The notes: generated from the letters alone by a model not told the origin. A stretch of 63,789 nt of DNA from Candidatus Oscillochloris fontis (GCF_004138135.1 NZ_RYFD01000026.1:1-63789), one strand, 5' to 3'. Shown: positions 8,050 through 17,642, numbered from the stretch's first letter. Translations and numbers: made by a program.

Positions 8050-9123
8050 CTATTTGCGTTTACTGAAGAGGTAGAGGATAAACCCGCCGACCACAATACT
8101 CCAGAAATTGATTAGGCGATCCAGCAGCGTGACAGCGACCCCTAGGTGGCGATCCACGCCGAAGAAGGTCAGCACCACCGTGACCGTCCCCTCAACCACA
8201 CCCAAACCGGCGGGAGTAATCGGCAGTGCGGTGAGCAGTGAAGAGGCCAGGGCGACAAAAATCACCGCCGACAGCCCCAGACTGAGACCTTCGTGGCCAA
8301 GCGCGAGAATGACGAAGTAGAGCCGTGTACCTTCGAGGAGCCAGATCACCCCGGTGAGCAGCACGAGGCGCGGCAGAATCGCCGGGCTAAACGAGCGCAG
8401 CGCGGCATACTCAAAGCGCGCATAGAAATCGTGGAGGCGGGTGGGAATAAAGCGGCGGATGAGCGGACTGAGCCAGCGCATCCCGGCCAAGCCGGTGAGA
8501 ATGAGCACCACTAAGAGTGCTCCAAACCCAAAGACGATCTGGGTACCTTCGGGCATGTGGGCACCAAAGGTGAGCCAACCGGAGACGAGGAGCATCGCAA
8601 AGAGGCCGATCATATCGAGCAGGCGCTCGGCAAAGATCGTGCCAAAGGCGGAAGAGAAAGAGACCTTACCGTTATGCTTGAGGAGGTAGGCGCGGTAGGC
8701 ATCGCCCAATTTGGCGGGCACAATACAGTTGGCAAACCAGGAGAGGTACAGGTACTCCATCAGTGCAGGGAACGAGGCCCAACTGCCACGCCCCTGATGA
8801 ATCGGCACATCGGCATTGTGCAACAACATACGCCAACGTAGCGCCCGCATGGGGAAGGTGGTATAGAAGACCGCCAAGCCAAGCAGCATGAGCCACGGAT
8901 TCGCCGCTCGCATGTAGGTCCAGGTCTGATCGAGATCAATATTCAGCCCACGAAAGGCGAAGATGATCAGAGCGAGGGCGATCCCAAATGAGATCAGGGT
9001 ACGCGGGCTACGCAGGCGCTTCCAGAGCGAAAAACCTTCGCGCTCAACCTCAATATCATCCGCCGAACCCATCGGCTCATCTGTCGCATTCGCTCGCTGG
9101 CCCTCGGTCTCTTCCATCAGCAT
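8050..9123 (-). CDS. Flippase-like integral membrane protein (UPF0104/AglD-like)
   Basis: This protein of about 357 aa has a short acidic cytoplasmic head and roughly eight membrane segments. It matches the lysylphosphatidylglycerol synthase transmembrane-region/AglD-like family: FPMRALRWRMLL near the start, PAKLGDAYRAYLL in the middle and PITPAGLGVVEGTVT near the end. Relatives accompany polysaccharide and lipid-linked sugar clusters, where lipid or glycan translocation is proposed. ATG 9123 (alternative 9117) is chosen because the longer frame runs back through repeat family F into the epimerase gene. Confidence 0.82.
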   Translation of the reverse strand: MLMEETEGQRANATDEPMGSADDIEVEREGFSLWKRLRSPRTLISFGIALALIIFAFRGLNIDLDQTWTYMRAANPWLMLLGLAVFYTTFPMRALRWRMLLHNADVPIHQGRGSWASFPALMEYLYLSWFANCIVPAKLGDAYRAYLLKHNGKVSFSSAFGTIFAERLLDMIGLFAMLLVSGWLTFGAHMPEGTQIVFGFGALLVVLILTGLAGMRWLSPLIRRFIPTRLHDFYARFEYAALRSFSPAILPRLVLLTGVIWLLEGTRLYFVILALGHEGLSLGLSAVIFVALASSLLTALPITPAGLGVVEGTVTVVLTFFGVDRHLGVAVTLLDRLINFWSIVVGGFILYLFSKRK

Positions 9124-9160
9124 CCTCGTTACTTCCTCTCTGGTCGAATGGGGGCATTCC

Positions 9161-9234
9161 GTAGGGGCGAAGCATCGCCCACCAACGCAGTTCGTCTTCT
9201 CCAGGCCACATGGTCGGCGATGCTTCGCCCCTAC
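9161..9234. repeat. Inverted-repeat element, family F, copy 2
   Basis: A perfect 19-bp inverted repeat (gtaggggcgaagcatcgcc with its complement at 9216-9234) encloses about 36 bp. The right end, read on the minus strand, supplies the TAG stop codon of the epimerase gene (9231-9233), so the insertion probably trimmed or replaced the original C-terminus. Confidence 0.85.
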
Positions 9235-10187
9235 TTCATAATCGTCGCCCGATACCATGCCCAGAAGCGCTCCAACCCCACCTCCACCGGTGTGGCCGGG
9301 GCAAACCCAAGCATCTGCTGGGCCTTCGCTGTGCTGGCAAAGGTGATCGGTGGCTCGGTGGCGGGCAGCGGGCGATCTTCGATCTGAGCGGGGTAGCCAG
9401 TAATCTGCTCCAACAAACCTACAAAACGACACATCTCGACGGGTTGCGAGTTGCCCAAATTGAAGATCGCATAGCCATTTGGGCGATCCAGCGCCGCCAC
9501 GACCCCAGCCACAATATCATCAACATAGGTGTAGTCGCGGAAGAGATCAACCCCACGGTTAAAGAGCACAAACGGCTCGTTGCGCACCATTTTATCCACA
9601 AATAGGTGTGGTGTCATATCGGGGCGGCCACGCGGGCCATAGACGGTAAAGAAGCGTACTACACTGATCGGCATGGCATACAGGCTGTAGAAGGTGTAGG
9701 CCAGCACCTCGGCGGCCTTCTTACTGGCCGCATAGGGCGAGAGCGGTTTATCTGTGCGGTCATCTTCCTCAAAGGGTACCTTCTCGGCCTTCCCATAGAC
9801 CGAAGAGGTTGAGGCGAGCACAACATTCTCAACCCCATGCTGGCGGGCACATTCGAGCAGGCGCACGGTTCCGCCCACATTCACCGCCTCGTAGAGCGCG
9901 GGGTCGGCAATCGAAGGCCGGGGACCGGGCATTGCAGCGAGGTGGGCCACGTGGGTCGGGCGGTAGGTGGCAAAGAGCGCCGCCAGCGCCGCAGCATCGC
10001 GCAGGTCGGCTTCAACCAGCGTATAGCCCGGTTGTTCCATCGCCCAGGTGATGTTGTGCCGCTTACGCAGCGGATCATAGTAGGGGGTGAAGTTATCCAA
10101 GCAGACCACCCGCTCTCCCCGCCGCAACAGGGTATCAACGAGGTGGCTGCCGATAAAACCAGCCCCGCCGGTGACGAGGTAGGTCAT
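9231..10187 (-). CDS. NAD-dependent nucleotide-sugar epimerase (SDR, UDP-glucuronate 4-epimerase-like)
   Basis: A 318-aa extended short-chain dehydrogenase. It has the Rossmann motif TGGAGFIGSHL at residues 6-16, LDNFTPYYDPLRKRHN typical of UDP-glucuronate/GDP-mannose-type epimerases, the catalytic YAASKKAAE (YxxxK), and VRFFTVYGPRGRPDM. It probably supplies an epimerised NDP-sugar to the surrounding glycan cluster. The start codon overlaps the stop of the upstream ligase-like gene by 4 bp, so they form an operon. The final residues ATIMK and the stop codon come at the edge of a repeat. Confidence 0.92.
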   Translation of the reverse strand: MTYLVTGGAGFIGSHLVDTLLRRGERVVCLDNFTPYYDPLRKRHNITWAMEQPGYTLVEADLRDAAALAALFATYRPTHVAHLAAMPGPRPSIADPALYEAVNVGGTVRLLECARQHGVENVVLASTSSVYGKAEKVPFEEDDRTDKPLSPYAASKKAAEVLAYTFYSLYAMPISVVRFFTVYGPRGRPDMTPHLFVDKMVRNEPFVLFNRGVDLFRDYTYVDDIVAGVVAALDRPNGYAIFNLGNSQPVEMCRFVGLLEQITGYPAQIEDRPLPATEPPITFASTAKAQQMLGFAPATPVEVGLERFWAWYRATIMK

Positions 10188-11698
10188 ATGTGCATCTCCT
10201 TGTGTTGGCCTTCTGCGAGCACCAACAAGGCCCAGGTGGTACCCAACTGAAGCCCCATATTGAGGACGTGCAGGTTTTCAAAGAGGTTATGCACGACCAC
10301 AGCGGCACTGATGCCCGTACAACCTATCGCCACACTGAGCCAGAGTAGGTTGGGGGCATGGCGGATGGCGCGCAACGCCTGATAGGCGACGCTCGCTAAC
10401 AGTAGCAGGTAGGCTGCCAGCCCCAAACCGCCCGCTTCGGCGGCGATATGCAGGTAGTAGTTATGGGCATGTCCACGCGAAGTGTACCATGGACGGGTGG
10501 TGATGGGAGTCATGCCCGAATCGGGGAGTGACTCGAAGGCGAGGCTGTAGTTGCCTGGCCCCACCCCGGTGATTGGGTGGCGCTGGAACATGTTCCAGGC
10601 GGCTTGAATATGGGCCATACGCTCCACCACCGCGAAGTTCTCCGGGGTGACGACCGCGCCGCGCACATCAAAGAGGCGCATGCTGGCGGTAATGCTGCCT
10701 AGACGCCCGGCCAGCGAACTGGGCAGCCACCCACCACCGCCAAGCACGAGGAGGAGCAGCATGCCGGCACCGGCAACAATAAGCCCCCGCTGCGCCCAGC
10801 GCCGTAACTCCGGCGGCAGTGCGATCATGGTTGCCAGCCCTAGCACCAACATGCCCCCCAAAGCCCCCACCCAGCCTCCGCGTGAGAAACTGGTGAGCAG
10901 GCCCGCCAGGAGCACACCGCTGATGCCGCCGAGGAGCGCGAGGAGCAGAAACCGGGTATGGTGTTGTTGGTGCGCACGCGCAGCGTGCGCACCAACAACA
11001 GTTTGAACAACCCCCACCAACATCCCACCCGTCAAACTGAGCGCCAGCGGCCATGCCTGGTTCATATACCCGGCGAAGGAATTAGGCTGTCCAATCGTGC
11101 CATAGGCGCGGGTACGCCCGCCCCCGGCTCCGAAGCTCTCCGGGCCGATCCCAAACCAGAATTGCACTAACCCCAATGCTGCATTTAAGGCCGGAGCCAG
11201 CAGCAGACAGGCGAGTAGGCCATACAGACGCCAATTGGCCAGCCCCGCTCGCCCGCCCAGCGCCCGCAGTGTCAGCAGATAGACCAGCGGCACGGTGATC
11301 CAGCGCAGCAGTTCGCGGGTAGCCTCGCTACGGCTGAAGGGGGTGAAGATCAGCGCGGTAAAGAGGGCCAGGAGAAACAGCGCCAGTGGCCCAAAGAGCC
11401 GCCCCAAGCGTAGTGGACGTTCGGGGGCGGCAAGCGTGTGTAAGCCCAAACTACCTAGCATCAGCAAGAGGGTAGCCTGGGTGACACTGAGGCCACCGGG
11501 GAGTTGGATGAGTTCCTGCACCGGTACCGAGAGGATCGCCGCATAGAGCGCCCAGACCGGATCGATCAGGGTCAGGATGAGCAGCGCCAGCCCCAGACTG
11601 ATCGCGGTTGCCCATTGCAAGGGCATGAACGCCAGCGGCAGTGCCAGCAACAGCAGCAACCAGAGTGGTGAAGGGACGCGACGGGAGAGATTCAGCAT
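10184..11698 (-). CDS. O-antigen ligase/polymerase-like membrane protein
   Basis: A 504-aa protein with about a dozen hydrophobic segments and a large periplasmic-type loop containing HPITGVGPGNYSLAF and RGHAHNYYLHIAAEAGGLGL, the hallmarks of Wzy_C/WaaL O-antigen ligase-like proteins. These polymerise or transfer lipid-linked glycans at the outer face of the membrane. It follows the initiating transferase by 21 bp and overlaps the epimerase by 4 bp. A perfect palindrome at 10962-11000 is translated as an odd Ala/His-rich stretch (about residues 233-245) between membrane segments. Confidence 0.85.
   Translation of the reverse strand: MLNLSRRVPSPLWLLLLLALPLAFMPLQWATAISLGLALLILTLIDPVWALYAAILSVPVQELIQLPGGLSVTQATLLLMLGSLGLHTLAAPERPLRLGRLFGPLALFLLALFTALIFTPFSRSEATRELLRWITVPLVYLLTLRALGGRAGLANWRLYGLLACLLLAPALNAALGLVQFWFGIGPESFGAGGGRTRAYGTIGQPNSFAGYMNQAWPLALSLTGGMLVGVVQTVVGAHAARAHQQHHTRFLLLALLGGISGVLLAGLLTSFSRGGWVGALGGMLVLGLATMIALPPELRRWAQRGLIVAGAGMLLLLVLGGGGWLPSSLAGRLGSITASMRLFDVRGAVVTPENFAVVERMAHIQAAWNMFQRHPITGVGPGNYSLAFESLPDSGMTPITTRPWYTSRGHAHNYYLHIAAEAGGLGLAAYLLLLASVAYQALRAIRHAPNLLWLSVAIGCTGISAAVVVHNLFENLHVLNMGLQLGTTWALLVLAEGQHKEMHI
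10962..11000. repeat. Intragenic perfect palindrome
   Basis: tgttgttggtgcgcac at 10962-10977 pairs perfectly with 10985-11000 across a 7-nt loop. It lies inside the ligase-like reading frame without breaking it and resembles the stems of repeat family D, so it is probably an inserted repeat rather than conserved protein sequence. Confidence 0.85.
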
Positions 11699-11719
11699 GG
11701 TACAGACAACCCTGAACGA

Positions 11720-13231
11720 CTAATAGGCACCATGCCCACCGATAATGGCCGGGATGATCATGATCAGGATGCGCAGATCCATCCCTACCGACCAGTTCTC
11801 GGCGTAGTAGAGATCGAGGCGCACCTGTTCATCGAACGAGACATCACTGCGCCCCAGGGCTTGGCTGAGGCCCGCGCAGCCGGGTAGCACCTCAAGGCGG
11901 CGCATCTGCCAATGCTCATAGCGCGCTACTTCATCGGGCAGGGCCGGGCGCGGGCCGATTAGGCTCATATCGCCGCGCAGCACATTCCAAAGTTGGGGTA
12001 ACTCATCGAGGCTGCGGCGGCGCAAAAAGCGACCCACTCGCGTCACTCGTGGGTCGTCGCGCATCTTAAAGAGCGGGCCATCGGCCTCGTTTAGCGCGTG
12101 GAGTTCGGCTTTGCGCGCCTCGGCATCGGGCACCATGGTGCGGAACTTGTAGCAGGTGAAGTGCTGTCCGCCCTTACCCACCCGGCGTTGGCCGAAGATG
12201 ACCGGGCCGGACGAGTCGAGCTTGATCGCCAGCGCGATCAGCAGGGTGATCGGGATGACCACGATCAGGCTGGCCAGCACGAGCGTCACATCGAGGATGC
12301 GCTTGAGGACGAGGTTGGTACCCTCCAGCAAGATCTCCTTGGGACGCAACAGCGGGACACCGCTCAATTGCAAGACATCCACGCGGTCAAAACTGAGTTG
12401 GTAGAAGTCGGGGGCCACCTGATAGCCCACCCCCAGATCGCGGCATGTCTGTACCAGATCGGGCATACGTCCCTGCTCCCAGAAGGGCAACGCGATGATC
12501 ACCTGTTGCACATTCTGTGCGCCTACCACCTGCTCCAGATCCTCGATCTGGCCAAGGTGCCGATAGACGCGAGGGGTGCGATCACTCGCCACAATCGGGC
12601 GATCATCCAAGTAGCCCACCAGCGCATAGCCTAAGCCGGGCGAGGCGGCAATTCCATTCATCACCTGCTGACCCAAGCCGGTACCGCCGATGACCAGAAC
12701 GCGATCCTGGGCTTGCCCGCGTGTCCAGCGCCAGTGATGGTAGCCCCAGAGAACCAGACGCCACGAACCTAGCAGAAAGGTGATCGTCGCTCCAGCAAAG
12801 AAGAAGATCAGCCGTGAATAGAAAAAGGGCTTGTAGAGAAAGACAAAGACGATCAGCAGCGCAATACCGATCAGGGTCGTACTCACGATACTACCCATCT
12901 GATCGAGCAGATTGATACGCGGAGATCCCCGATAGAGCCCACGGGTTGCAAAACGCAGCCCCAAGAAGAACATCAGGGGGAGGACAATCGGCAGGAAAGC
13001 GACCAAATCAACCTGATTGCGCGTTGCGACCTCAACCACAATCCGGTTGAGTGGTTCGGGCCATGCCGCACTATAGCGCATCCAGTAGGCGATCACGAAG
13101 CCAATGAAGATCAGCACCTGATCCGCCACCATCAGACCGATTGCCGATAAACGCCGCGCCCGCCGATTGGCCAGACGTGTCGCATCGCCGTTGAGTGCCG
13201 GCCCGACGGGGGGGGGCAGGCTCCTATCCAT
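11720..13231 (-). CDS. Exopolysaccharide polyprenyl glycosylphosphotransferase
   Basis: A 503-aa initiating enzyme that transfers a sugar-1-phosphate to undecaprenyl phosphate at the cytoplasmic membrane. An N-terminal region with about five membrane segments and a CoA-binding-like domain ([12 protein letters not shown]) precedes the catalytic bacterial sugar transferase domain from about residue 310. Its motifs include [53 protein letters not shown] and [11 protein letters not shown]. As the first gene of the minus-strand cluster it begins glycan assembly; later genes elongate, epimerise, export and polymerise. Confidence 0.93.
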   Translation of the reverse strand: MDRSLPPPVGPALNGDATRLANRRARRLSAIGLMVADQVLIFIGFVIAYWMRYSAAWPEPLNRIVVEVATRNQVDLVAFLPIVLPLMFFLGLRFATRGLYRGSPRINLLDQMGSIVSTTLIGIALLIVFVFLYKPFFYSRLIFFFAGATITFLLGSWRLVLWGYHHWRWTRGQAQDRVLVIGGTGLGQQVMNGIAASPGLGYALVGYLDDRPIVASDRTPRVYRHLGQIEDLEQVVGAQNVQQVIIALPFWEQGRMPDLVQTCRDLGVGYQVAPDFYQLSFDRVDVLQLSGVPLLRPKEILLEGTNLVLKRILDVTLVLASLIVVIPITLLIALAIKLDSSGPVIFGQRRVGKGGQHFTCYKFRTMVPDAEARKAELHALNEADGPLFKMRDDPRVTRVGRFLRRRSLDELPQLWNVLRGDMSLIGPRPALPDEVARYEHWQMRRLEVLPGCAGLSQALGRSDVSFDEQVRLDLYYAENWSVGMDLRILIMIIPAIIGGHGAY

Positions 13232-13479
13232 ACCAACTCCATGTGCCTGAATGGCAGCATACCAAGCGTGGCAGCAACTTCAGCCCCGCATGGGCCACCG
13301 GTGTGGATTGTACCACACTGCACACAGCCTACCGCCAGCCTTCAAGTGCGCTGCTGACAGGTTTTCGGGATCGAAACGTGGCTTGACCGAGAAGCACATG
13401 CCTACAAAGCACCCAGTTTGGAGCCGCACCAGCAGCGTCACGTGCAAGGCAATATTGGGCGGTGGAGTTGCCGTAGCAA

Positions 13480-13830
13480 GTAAGCTACCCAAGCCTAAAG
13501 GACTTGGGCTTTACTCTGGCGCTACCAGTCGATGAGCGACTGGCATCCGAGTAGTATGGCCTGCTTACCGAGGCCCTGCCGGGCGAACCCGGCAGCGATT
13601 GCCCGTCGAAGGAACGTCACCTTCAACCTTTTACCCATCGGAGGTTTCCCCGATGGAACCGCCAAGGTTCAGTTGTGTATGTACCAACCGTTTGCCCTGC
13701 AATCCTTCGCGACAGGGTGCCTCGTACAGAACAATTCTACGACACATCGAACGCCCGTGCAACTCTGGGCTAAAGCCGCTCAAGCGGGGCGCTCCTCCCA
13801 CGGCTAAAGCTCGTGGGTTTCCGCGCCTAA
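13480..13830 (+). mobile_element. Decayed IS200/IS605-type element, possible IscB omega-RNA remnant
   Basis: No intact gene fills this stretch. A run of strong hairpins (aagcctaaaggacttgggctt, ccagtcgatgagcgactgg, ccgggcgaacccgg, catcggaggtttccccgatg) fits a folded RNA at about 13490-13660. About 140 bp later the hairpin cccacggctaaagctcgtggg followed by tttccgcgcc resembles the right end of IS200/IS605 elements. In IscB loci the omega RNA (HEARO) lies upstream of iscB, so this could be such an element whose gene was deleted. The identification is by pattern only; no IscB motif survives. Confidence 0.42.
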
Positions 13831-13850
13831 AGGCAGGGTATATCTATGAG

Positions 13851-14138
13851 CTAGGTCTCTGATAAAGGAAGGGATGATTGCGTGGCAAGTTCTGTGTCCA
13901 CTTCGTGCGCCACCTCCGCGAGGGTGCGTCGAGGGCGATGTTGAGCGCGCCGCGCATCCAGAAATGCCTGAAACGCGACACTTGCTCGCAATTGCTCCAC
14001 TTCCTGCTCAAAATCATCCGCCTCTGCCACGAGGTATTCTTTTCCATCCGGTGCGACGAGTACCACTGGACCTGTTTGCACAAGCGTAAGGAGTTCCGTC
14101 ATATCAACCGGATGTTCCATCAGGTTAACGCGCTTCAT
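13851..14138 (-). CDS. Antitoxin-like small protein
   Basis: A 95-aa protein beginning with the pattern MEHPVDMTELLTLVQTGPVVLVAPDGKEYLVAEADDFE, also seen in short chromosomal proteins annotated as antitoxins or prevent-host-death-like proteins. The rest is helical and charged. No RelE, VapC or other toxin gene lies next to it, so if it is an antitoxin it is an orphan. It ends close to the decayed IS200/IS605-type element, which may have removed a partner. Function is inferred from resemblance only. Confidence 0.6.
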   Translation of the reverse strand: MKRVNLMEHPVDMTELLTLVQTGPVVLVAPDGKEYLVAEADDFEQEVEQLRASVAFQAFLDARRAQHRPRRTLAEVAHEVDTELATQSSLPLSET

Positions 14139-14173
14139 AGTTTGATGATCTTTTCACGCTCATATGAGCGTTA

Positions 14174-14317
14174 TTAGCGTTTAGCTACCGGATCAATACT
14201 GGCTGAACGGCTCATCTCCATCTGGCCGCTGGCCCCATTGCGGTGTTCGACGTAGATTGAGATGCCGGGGGCTGAAGCAACTAGGATCATCAGGACAAGC
14301 AAGCTGAGCCAAAACAT
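14174..14317 (-). CDS. Unannotated 47-aa single-pass membrane peptide
   Basis: A complete small frame, ATG to TAA. It begins MFWLSLLVLMILVASAPG, a clear membrane segment, followed by a hydrophilic tail containing EHRNGASGQMEMSRSA. A weak agagag ribosome binding site lies upstream. It is divergent from the DUF1992 gene and upstream of the antitoxin-like gene on the same strand. Base composition is gene-like and there is no repeat here. It may be a small membrane regulator, but no family is recognised. Confidence 0.5.
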   Translation of the reverse strand: MFWLSLLVLMILVASAPGISIYVEHRNGASGQMEMSRSASIDPVAKR

Positions 14318-14462
14318 AGGTTGTCTCTCTCGTAACTAGTGCGATGTGTCTCTACATGACACGACAAGGGGTGGCGTGCTATCCTACCATGGATTATGCT
14401 CCCACACGTTACATACGGGGCCAATAGTAGCTGATAGCTAACTGATATGAAGGTGATAGCTC

Positions 14463-14936
14463 ATGAACACATCAGCATCTTCAAGCAATGATCCCGAAGA
14501 GACGAACGAATCTGTGCCCCATCGCTATATTCCATTCCGCAACTTCGAGAGCCTGATTGATCAGCAGATGCGTACCGCTGAAGCGGCCGGAGCCTTTGAG
14601 CAACTGCCCGGTGCGGGGAAGCCGCTTGACCTCCACGATGATGACTATGTTCCCGAAGAGATGCGGGTTGGCTTTCGTTTGCTCAAGGGGAATGGCTATA
14701 CCCCCTCGTGGATTGATATGCAAAAGCAGGTACGCGCCAGCCGCGAGCAGTTCAGCCACTGGCTGGCCCAATTGCGCCAGCGCTGGCCGCACCTCAAGCC
14801 CCACGAGCGTGCGGCATGGCAGCAGGAGTATGAACAGCGGCTGCGCGATCTCAACCGCGAGATTACCAACTATAATCTGACTGCGCCGCCGGTGGTGGGG
14901 CAGATGGCGTTGCTGCAAGCCGAGGATTTTGAGTAA
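14463..14936 (+). CDS. DUF1992 (DnaJ-homologue-like) protein
   Basis: A 157-aa cytoplasmic protein with the DUF1992 signature: IDQQMRTAEAAGAFEQLPGAGKPL, then DDDYVPEEMRVGFRLLKGNGYTPSWI. The C-terminal half is helical and basic with a coiled-coil tendency (about residues 85-140). Family members are linked by name to DnaJ-like proteins, but their biochemical role is unknown. The ATG follows gatagctc and stands alone upstream of a family A repeat core. Confidence 0.85.
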   Translation: MNTSASSSNDPEETNESVPHRYIPFRNFESLIDQQMRTAEAAGAFEQLPGAGKPLDLHDDDYVPEEMRVGFRLLKGNGYTPSWIDMQKQVRASREQFSHWLAQLRQRWPHLKPHERAAWQQEYEQRLRDLNREITNYNLTAPPVVGQMALLQAEDFE

Positions 14937-14943
14937 GTGTATG

Positions 14944-15023
14944 TTGACGCCAAGGCGCAAGGACGCAAAGATTTTGCGATGGGTCTAGCCTAAAGACTTT
15001 GCGCCTTGGCGTCTTTGCGTCAA
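14944..15023. repeat. MITE family A core, without terminal repeats
   Basis: The internal palindrome (ttgacgccaaggcgcaa ... ttgcgccttggcgtctttgcgtcaa type) is present without the outer gtaactgttcacactt ends. It separates DUF1992 from nadE and could act as a bidirectional stem-loop. The longer frame start of nadE at 15006 lies inside it and is therefore not trusted. Confidence 0.75.
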
Positions 15024-15044
15024 AACTGGGATGCCAACAAAATC

Positions 15045-17117
15045 ATGAATTTTTTTTCTCTCTATACCCACGGTTTTGCTCGCGTCGCCGTTTGTGTACC
15101 CGCGCTGCGCGTCGCCGAACCGGCCTTCAATGCTGAACGCACCATCGCCTTGGCCCAACAGTCGTCGGCGGCGCACGCGGCACTTGCGCTCTTTCCAGAA
15201 CTGGGGCTTTCCGCCTATAGCAATGAGGATCTCTTCCACCAGGATGCGCTGCTCGATGCCAGCCTCGCGGCGCTGCAACGGGTGGTGGCGGCCAGCACCG
15301 ATCTGACCCCGCTGCTGCTGGTGGGGGTGCCGTTGCGCCACGAGGGGCGGCTCTTTAACTGTGCGGTGGCGATCTATCGCGGCCAGATTGTGGGCGTGAC
15401 GCCGAAGAGTTACCTGCCCAACTACCGCGAGTTCTATGAGAAGCGCCAGTTTGCGGCTGCCCGCGATGCCCTCAGCGGTGCGATCCGGGTGCTGGGGCAG
15501 ACGGTGCCCTTCGGGAACGACCTGATCTATGTGGCTGAGGATCTGCCGGGGCTGCGCATCCATAGCGAGATCTGCGAGGATGTCTGGACGCCCGTGCCGC
15601 CCAGTACAATGGCGGCGCTGGCCGGGGCGACGGTGCTGTGTAACCTTTCGGCCTCGAACATTACGATTGGTAAGGCCGATTATCGCCGCGATCTGTGTGC
15701 CGCCCAGTCGGGGACGTGTGTGGCCGCCTATCTCTATTCGGCGGCGGGGCCGGGCGAGAGTACTACCGATCTGGCCTGGGATGGCCATGCGCTGATCTAT
15801 GAGAACCATGAGTGTCTGGCCGAGTCGCAGCGCTTCTGCGATAGCGAGCAGGTGATTCTGGCCGATATTGATCTGGATCGCTTGCTGCAAGATCGTATGC
15901 GCTTGGGCAGTTTTGGTGATAGTGTCGCCGACCAGCGCGAACGGTTGCGCCAGATGCGCCAGATCCCGTTTGCCTTCCAGGTGCCCCAGGGGGAGATCCG
16001 GCTACTGCGCCATGTCGAGCGGTTCCCCTATGTGCCCGATAATCCCGCCACCCGCGACGAGCGCTGTTATGAAGCCTACAACATCCAGGTACACGGCTTG
16101 CTGCAACGCCTGCGCTCGACCAAGATCGAGAAGTTGGTGATCGGCGTGTCGGGTGGCTTGGATAGCACCCAGGCATTGATCGTCGCTGCGCGCACGATGG
16201 ATCGCCTGGGCTTGCCACGGCGTAATATTCTGGCCTACACTATGCCGGGCTTCGCCACTAGTGAGCGCACCCACCAGAATGCCCATGCGCTCATGGCGGC
16301 GCTGGGGGTGACAGCAGCCGAGATTGACATCCGGCCTTCGGCCCTACAGATGCTGCGCGATCTGGGGCACCCGTTTGTTGAAGGTGCCGCTCAGTATGAC
16401 ATTACCTTCGAGAATGTGCAGGCCGGGGAGCGGACTTCGCACCTCTTCCGGCTGGCCAACTACCACAACGCGCTGGTGCTGGGTACGGGCGATCTGAGCG
16501 AGTTGGCCTTGGGTTGGGCCACCTACGGGGTGGGCGATCATATGTCACACTACAATGTGAATGCCTCGGTGCCTAAGACGCTGATTCAGCATCTCATCCG
16601 CTGGGTGGTGCGTCATGGCGAGTTCGGGGCGGCGGCAAATACGATCCTCCAGTCCATCCTCGACACCGAGATCTCGCCCGAACTGGTACCGGCCACAGCG
16701 GGCAACCAGGACGAACCGGCGCAGAGTACCGAGGCCAAGATCGGCCCCTACGCGCTGCAAGATTTCAACCTCTACTACACCACGCGCTACGGATTCCGCC
16801 CCAGCAAGATCGCCTTCCTCAGCGAACATGCCTGGGCCGATGCCAGCCGAGGCCACTGGCCAGAGGGCTTGCCGCAGGAGAAGCGGGTCGCCTACGATTT
16901 CCCCACCATTCTGCACTGGCTAGAGGTCTTTCTGTTCCGTTTCTTCCAGATCAGCCAGTTTAAGCGCTCGGCTGTCCCGAATGGCCCCAAGGTCGGATCG
17001 GGTGGCTCGCTCTCGCCGCGTGGCGACTGGCGCGCCCCTAGTGATGCGAGCGCGACGGTGTGGCTGGAGGAGTTGCGGCGGGTGCGCGAGACAACTGTTC
17101 ATACTTGGGGAAAGTAG
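15045..17117 (+). CDS. nadE: Glutamine-dependent NAD+ synthetase
   Basis: About 690 aa. The enzyme makes NAD from nicotinic acid adenine dinucleotide, using glutamine hydrolysed by its N-terminal nitrilase-type domain (about 1-300; Glu in [10 protein letters not shown], Lys in PKSYLPNY, Cys in SEICEDVW). The C-terminal synthetase domain has the PP-loop [10 protein letters not shown] and [16 protein letters not shown] 15045 is chosen because upstream codons are repeat sequence. The last residues (TTVHTWGK) and the stop codon are encoded by MITE family A copy 2, so the natural C-terminus was replaced. Confidence 0.95.
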   Translation: MNFFSLYTHGFARVAVCVPALRVAEPAFNAERTIALAQQSSAAHAALALFPELGLSAYSNEDLFHQDALLDASLAALQRVVAASTDLTPLLLVGVPLRHEGRLFNCAVAIYRGQIVGVTPKSYLPNYREFYEKRQFAAARDALSGAIRVLGQTVPFGNDLIYVAEDLPGLRIHSEICEDVWTPVPPSTMAALAGATVLCNLSASNITIGKADYRRDLCAAQSGTCVAAYLYSAAGPGESTTDLAWDGHALIYENHECLAESQRFCDSEQVILADIDLDRLLQDRMRLGSFGDSVADQRERLRQMRQIPFAFQVPQGEIRLLRHVERFPYVPDNPATRDERCYEAYNIQVHGLLQRLRSTKIEKLVIGVSGGLDSTQALIVAARTMDRLGLPRRNILAYTMPGFATSERTHQNAHALMAALGVTAAEIDIRPSALQMLRDLGHPFVEGAAQYDITFENVQAGERTSHLFRLANYHNALVLGTGDLSELALGWATYGVGDHMSHYNVNASVPKTLIQHLIRWVVRHGEFGAAANTILQSILDTEISPELVPATAGNQDEPAQSTEAKIGPYALQDFNLYYTTRYGFRPSKIAFLSEHAWADASRGHWPEGLPQEKRVAYDFPTILHWLEVFLFRFFQISQFKRSAVPNGPKVGSGGSLSPRGDWRAPSDASATVWLEELRRVRETTVHTWGK

Positions 17118-17226
17118 AAATCTCGTGTTGACGCAAAGACGCAAAGACGCAAAGGGTTGTTGCAGGCTTTGCGCCTCTGCGTCTTTGCGTCAAAACCTGG
17201 AGGCTAGGAGAAGTGTGAACAGTTAC
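17093..17226. mobile_element. MITE family A, copy 2 (inverted)
   Basis: Same element as at 4863 in opposite orientation: aactgttcatacttgggg on the left, aagtgtgaacagttac on the right, with the large internal palindrome between. Its left end lies inside the nadE frame and provides the terminal codons and TAG. The first bases of the left end are degraded and no clear target duplication is seen. Confidence 0.85.
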
Positions 17227-17273
17227 GGGATAACTGTTACTGTGCGAGGAATAAGAATTGTAAGGACTACACA

Positions 17274-17642
17274 ATGCGACGCTCCCTCATCTTCATTCTA
17301 GCCCTGCTCGGCCTAACTGCCTGCGGCATGACCGCCACTGCCACGGCTGACCCGGTAGCAACCGGGCGGAGTGCCTATACCATCCACTGCGCTGCATGCC
17401 ACTCCGTCTCGGATGTCGGGAACACGTCGTTTGGGCCAAACCTGACCGCCCTCTATGAGCGTGCGCAGACCGAACCCGATCCCGAAACATGGCTGCGCGC
17501 GGCGATCATCTACCCCAACACCGAACTCGCCCCCGGCTATCAGGCGGGGATCATGCCCATGAGCTACGCGACGGATCTCAGCGCGGAGAAATTGGATGGT
17601 TTGGTGGCCTACATCCTGAAGGTGGGGGCACCCCAGCCATGA
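17274..17642 (+). CDS. Monohaem cytochrome c lipoprotein
   Basis: A 122-aa electron carrier with a signal peptide ending in the lipobox LTAC (Cys near residue 17), so it is probably anchored outside the cytoplasmic membrane. One haem-binding CAACH motif lies at about residues 40-44 within YTIHCAACHSVS. The likely axial Met is in GIMPMSYATDLS, typical of class I cytochrome c. The stop overlaps the ATG of the following hydrolase, so the two are translationally coupled. The redox partner is not evident from neighbours. Confidence 0.9.
   Translation: MRRSLIFILALLGLTACGMTATATADPVATGRSAYTIHCAACHSVSDVGNTSFGPNLTALYERAQTEPDPETWLRAAIIYPNTELAPGYQAGIMPMSYATDLSAEKLDGLVAYILKVGAPQP

Noticed and set aside
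9124-9432. N-terminal extension of the flippase-like protein (460-aa form)
   Set aside because: It would read through repeat family F and antisense to the epimerase gene; homology starts at MLMEETEG (9123).
13532-13862. Two plus-strand frames of 87-91 aa in the hairpin-rich region
   Set aside because: Composition and strong hairpins fit an RNA/IS remnant; there is no ribosome site or protein motif.
14985-15890. 301-aa antisense frame in nadE
   Set aside because: His/Arg-rich shadow of the nitrilase domain; no ribosome site.
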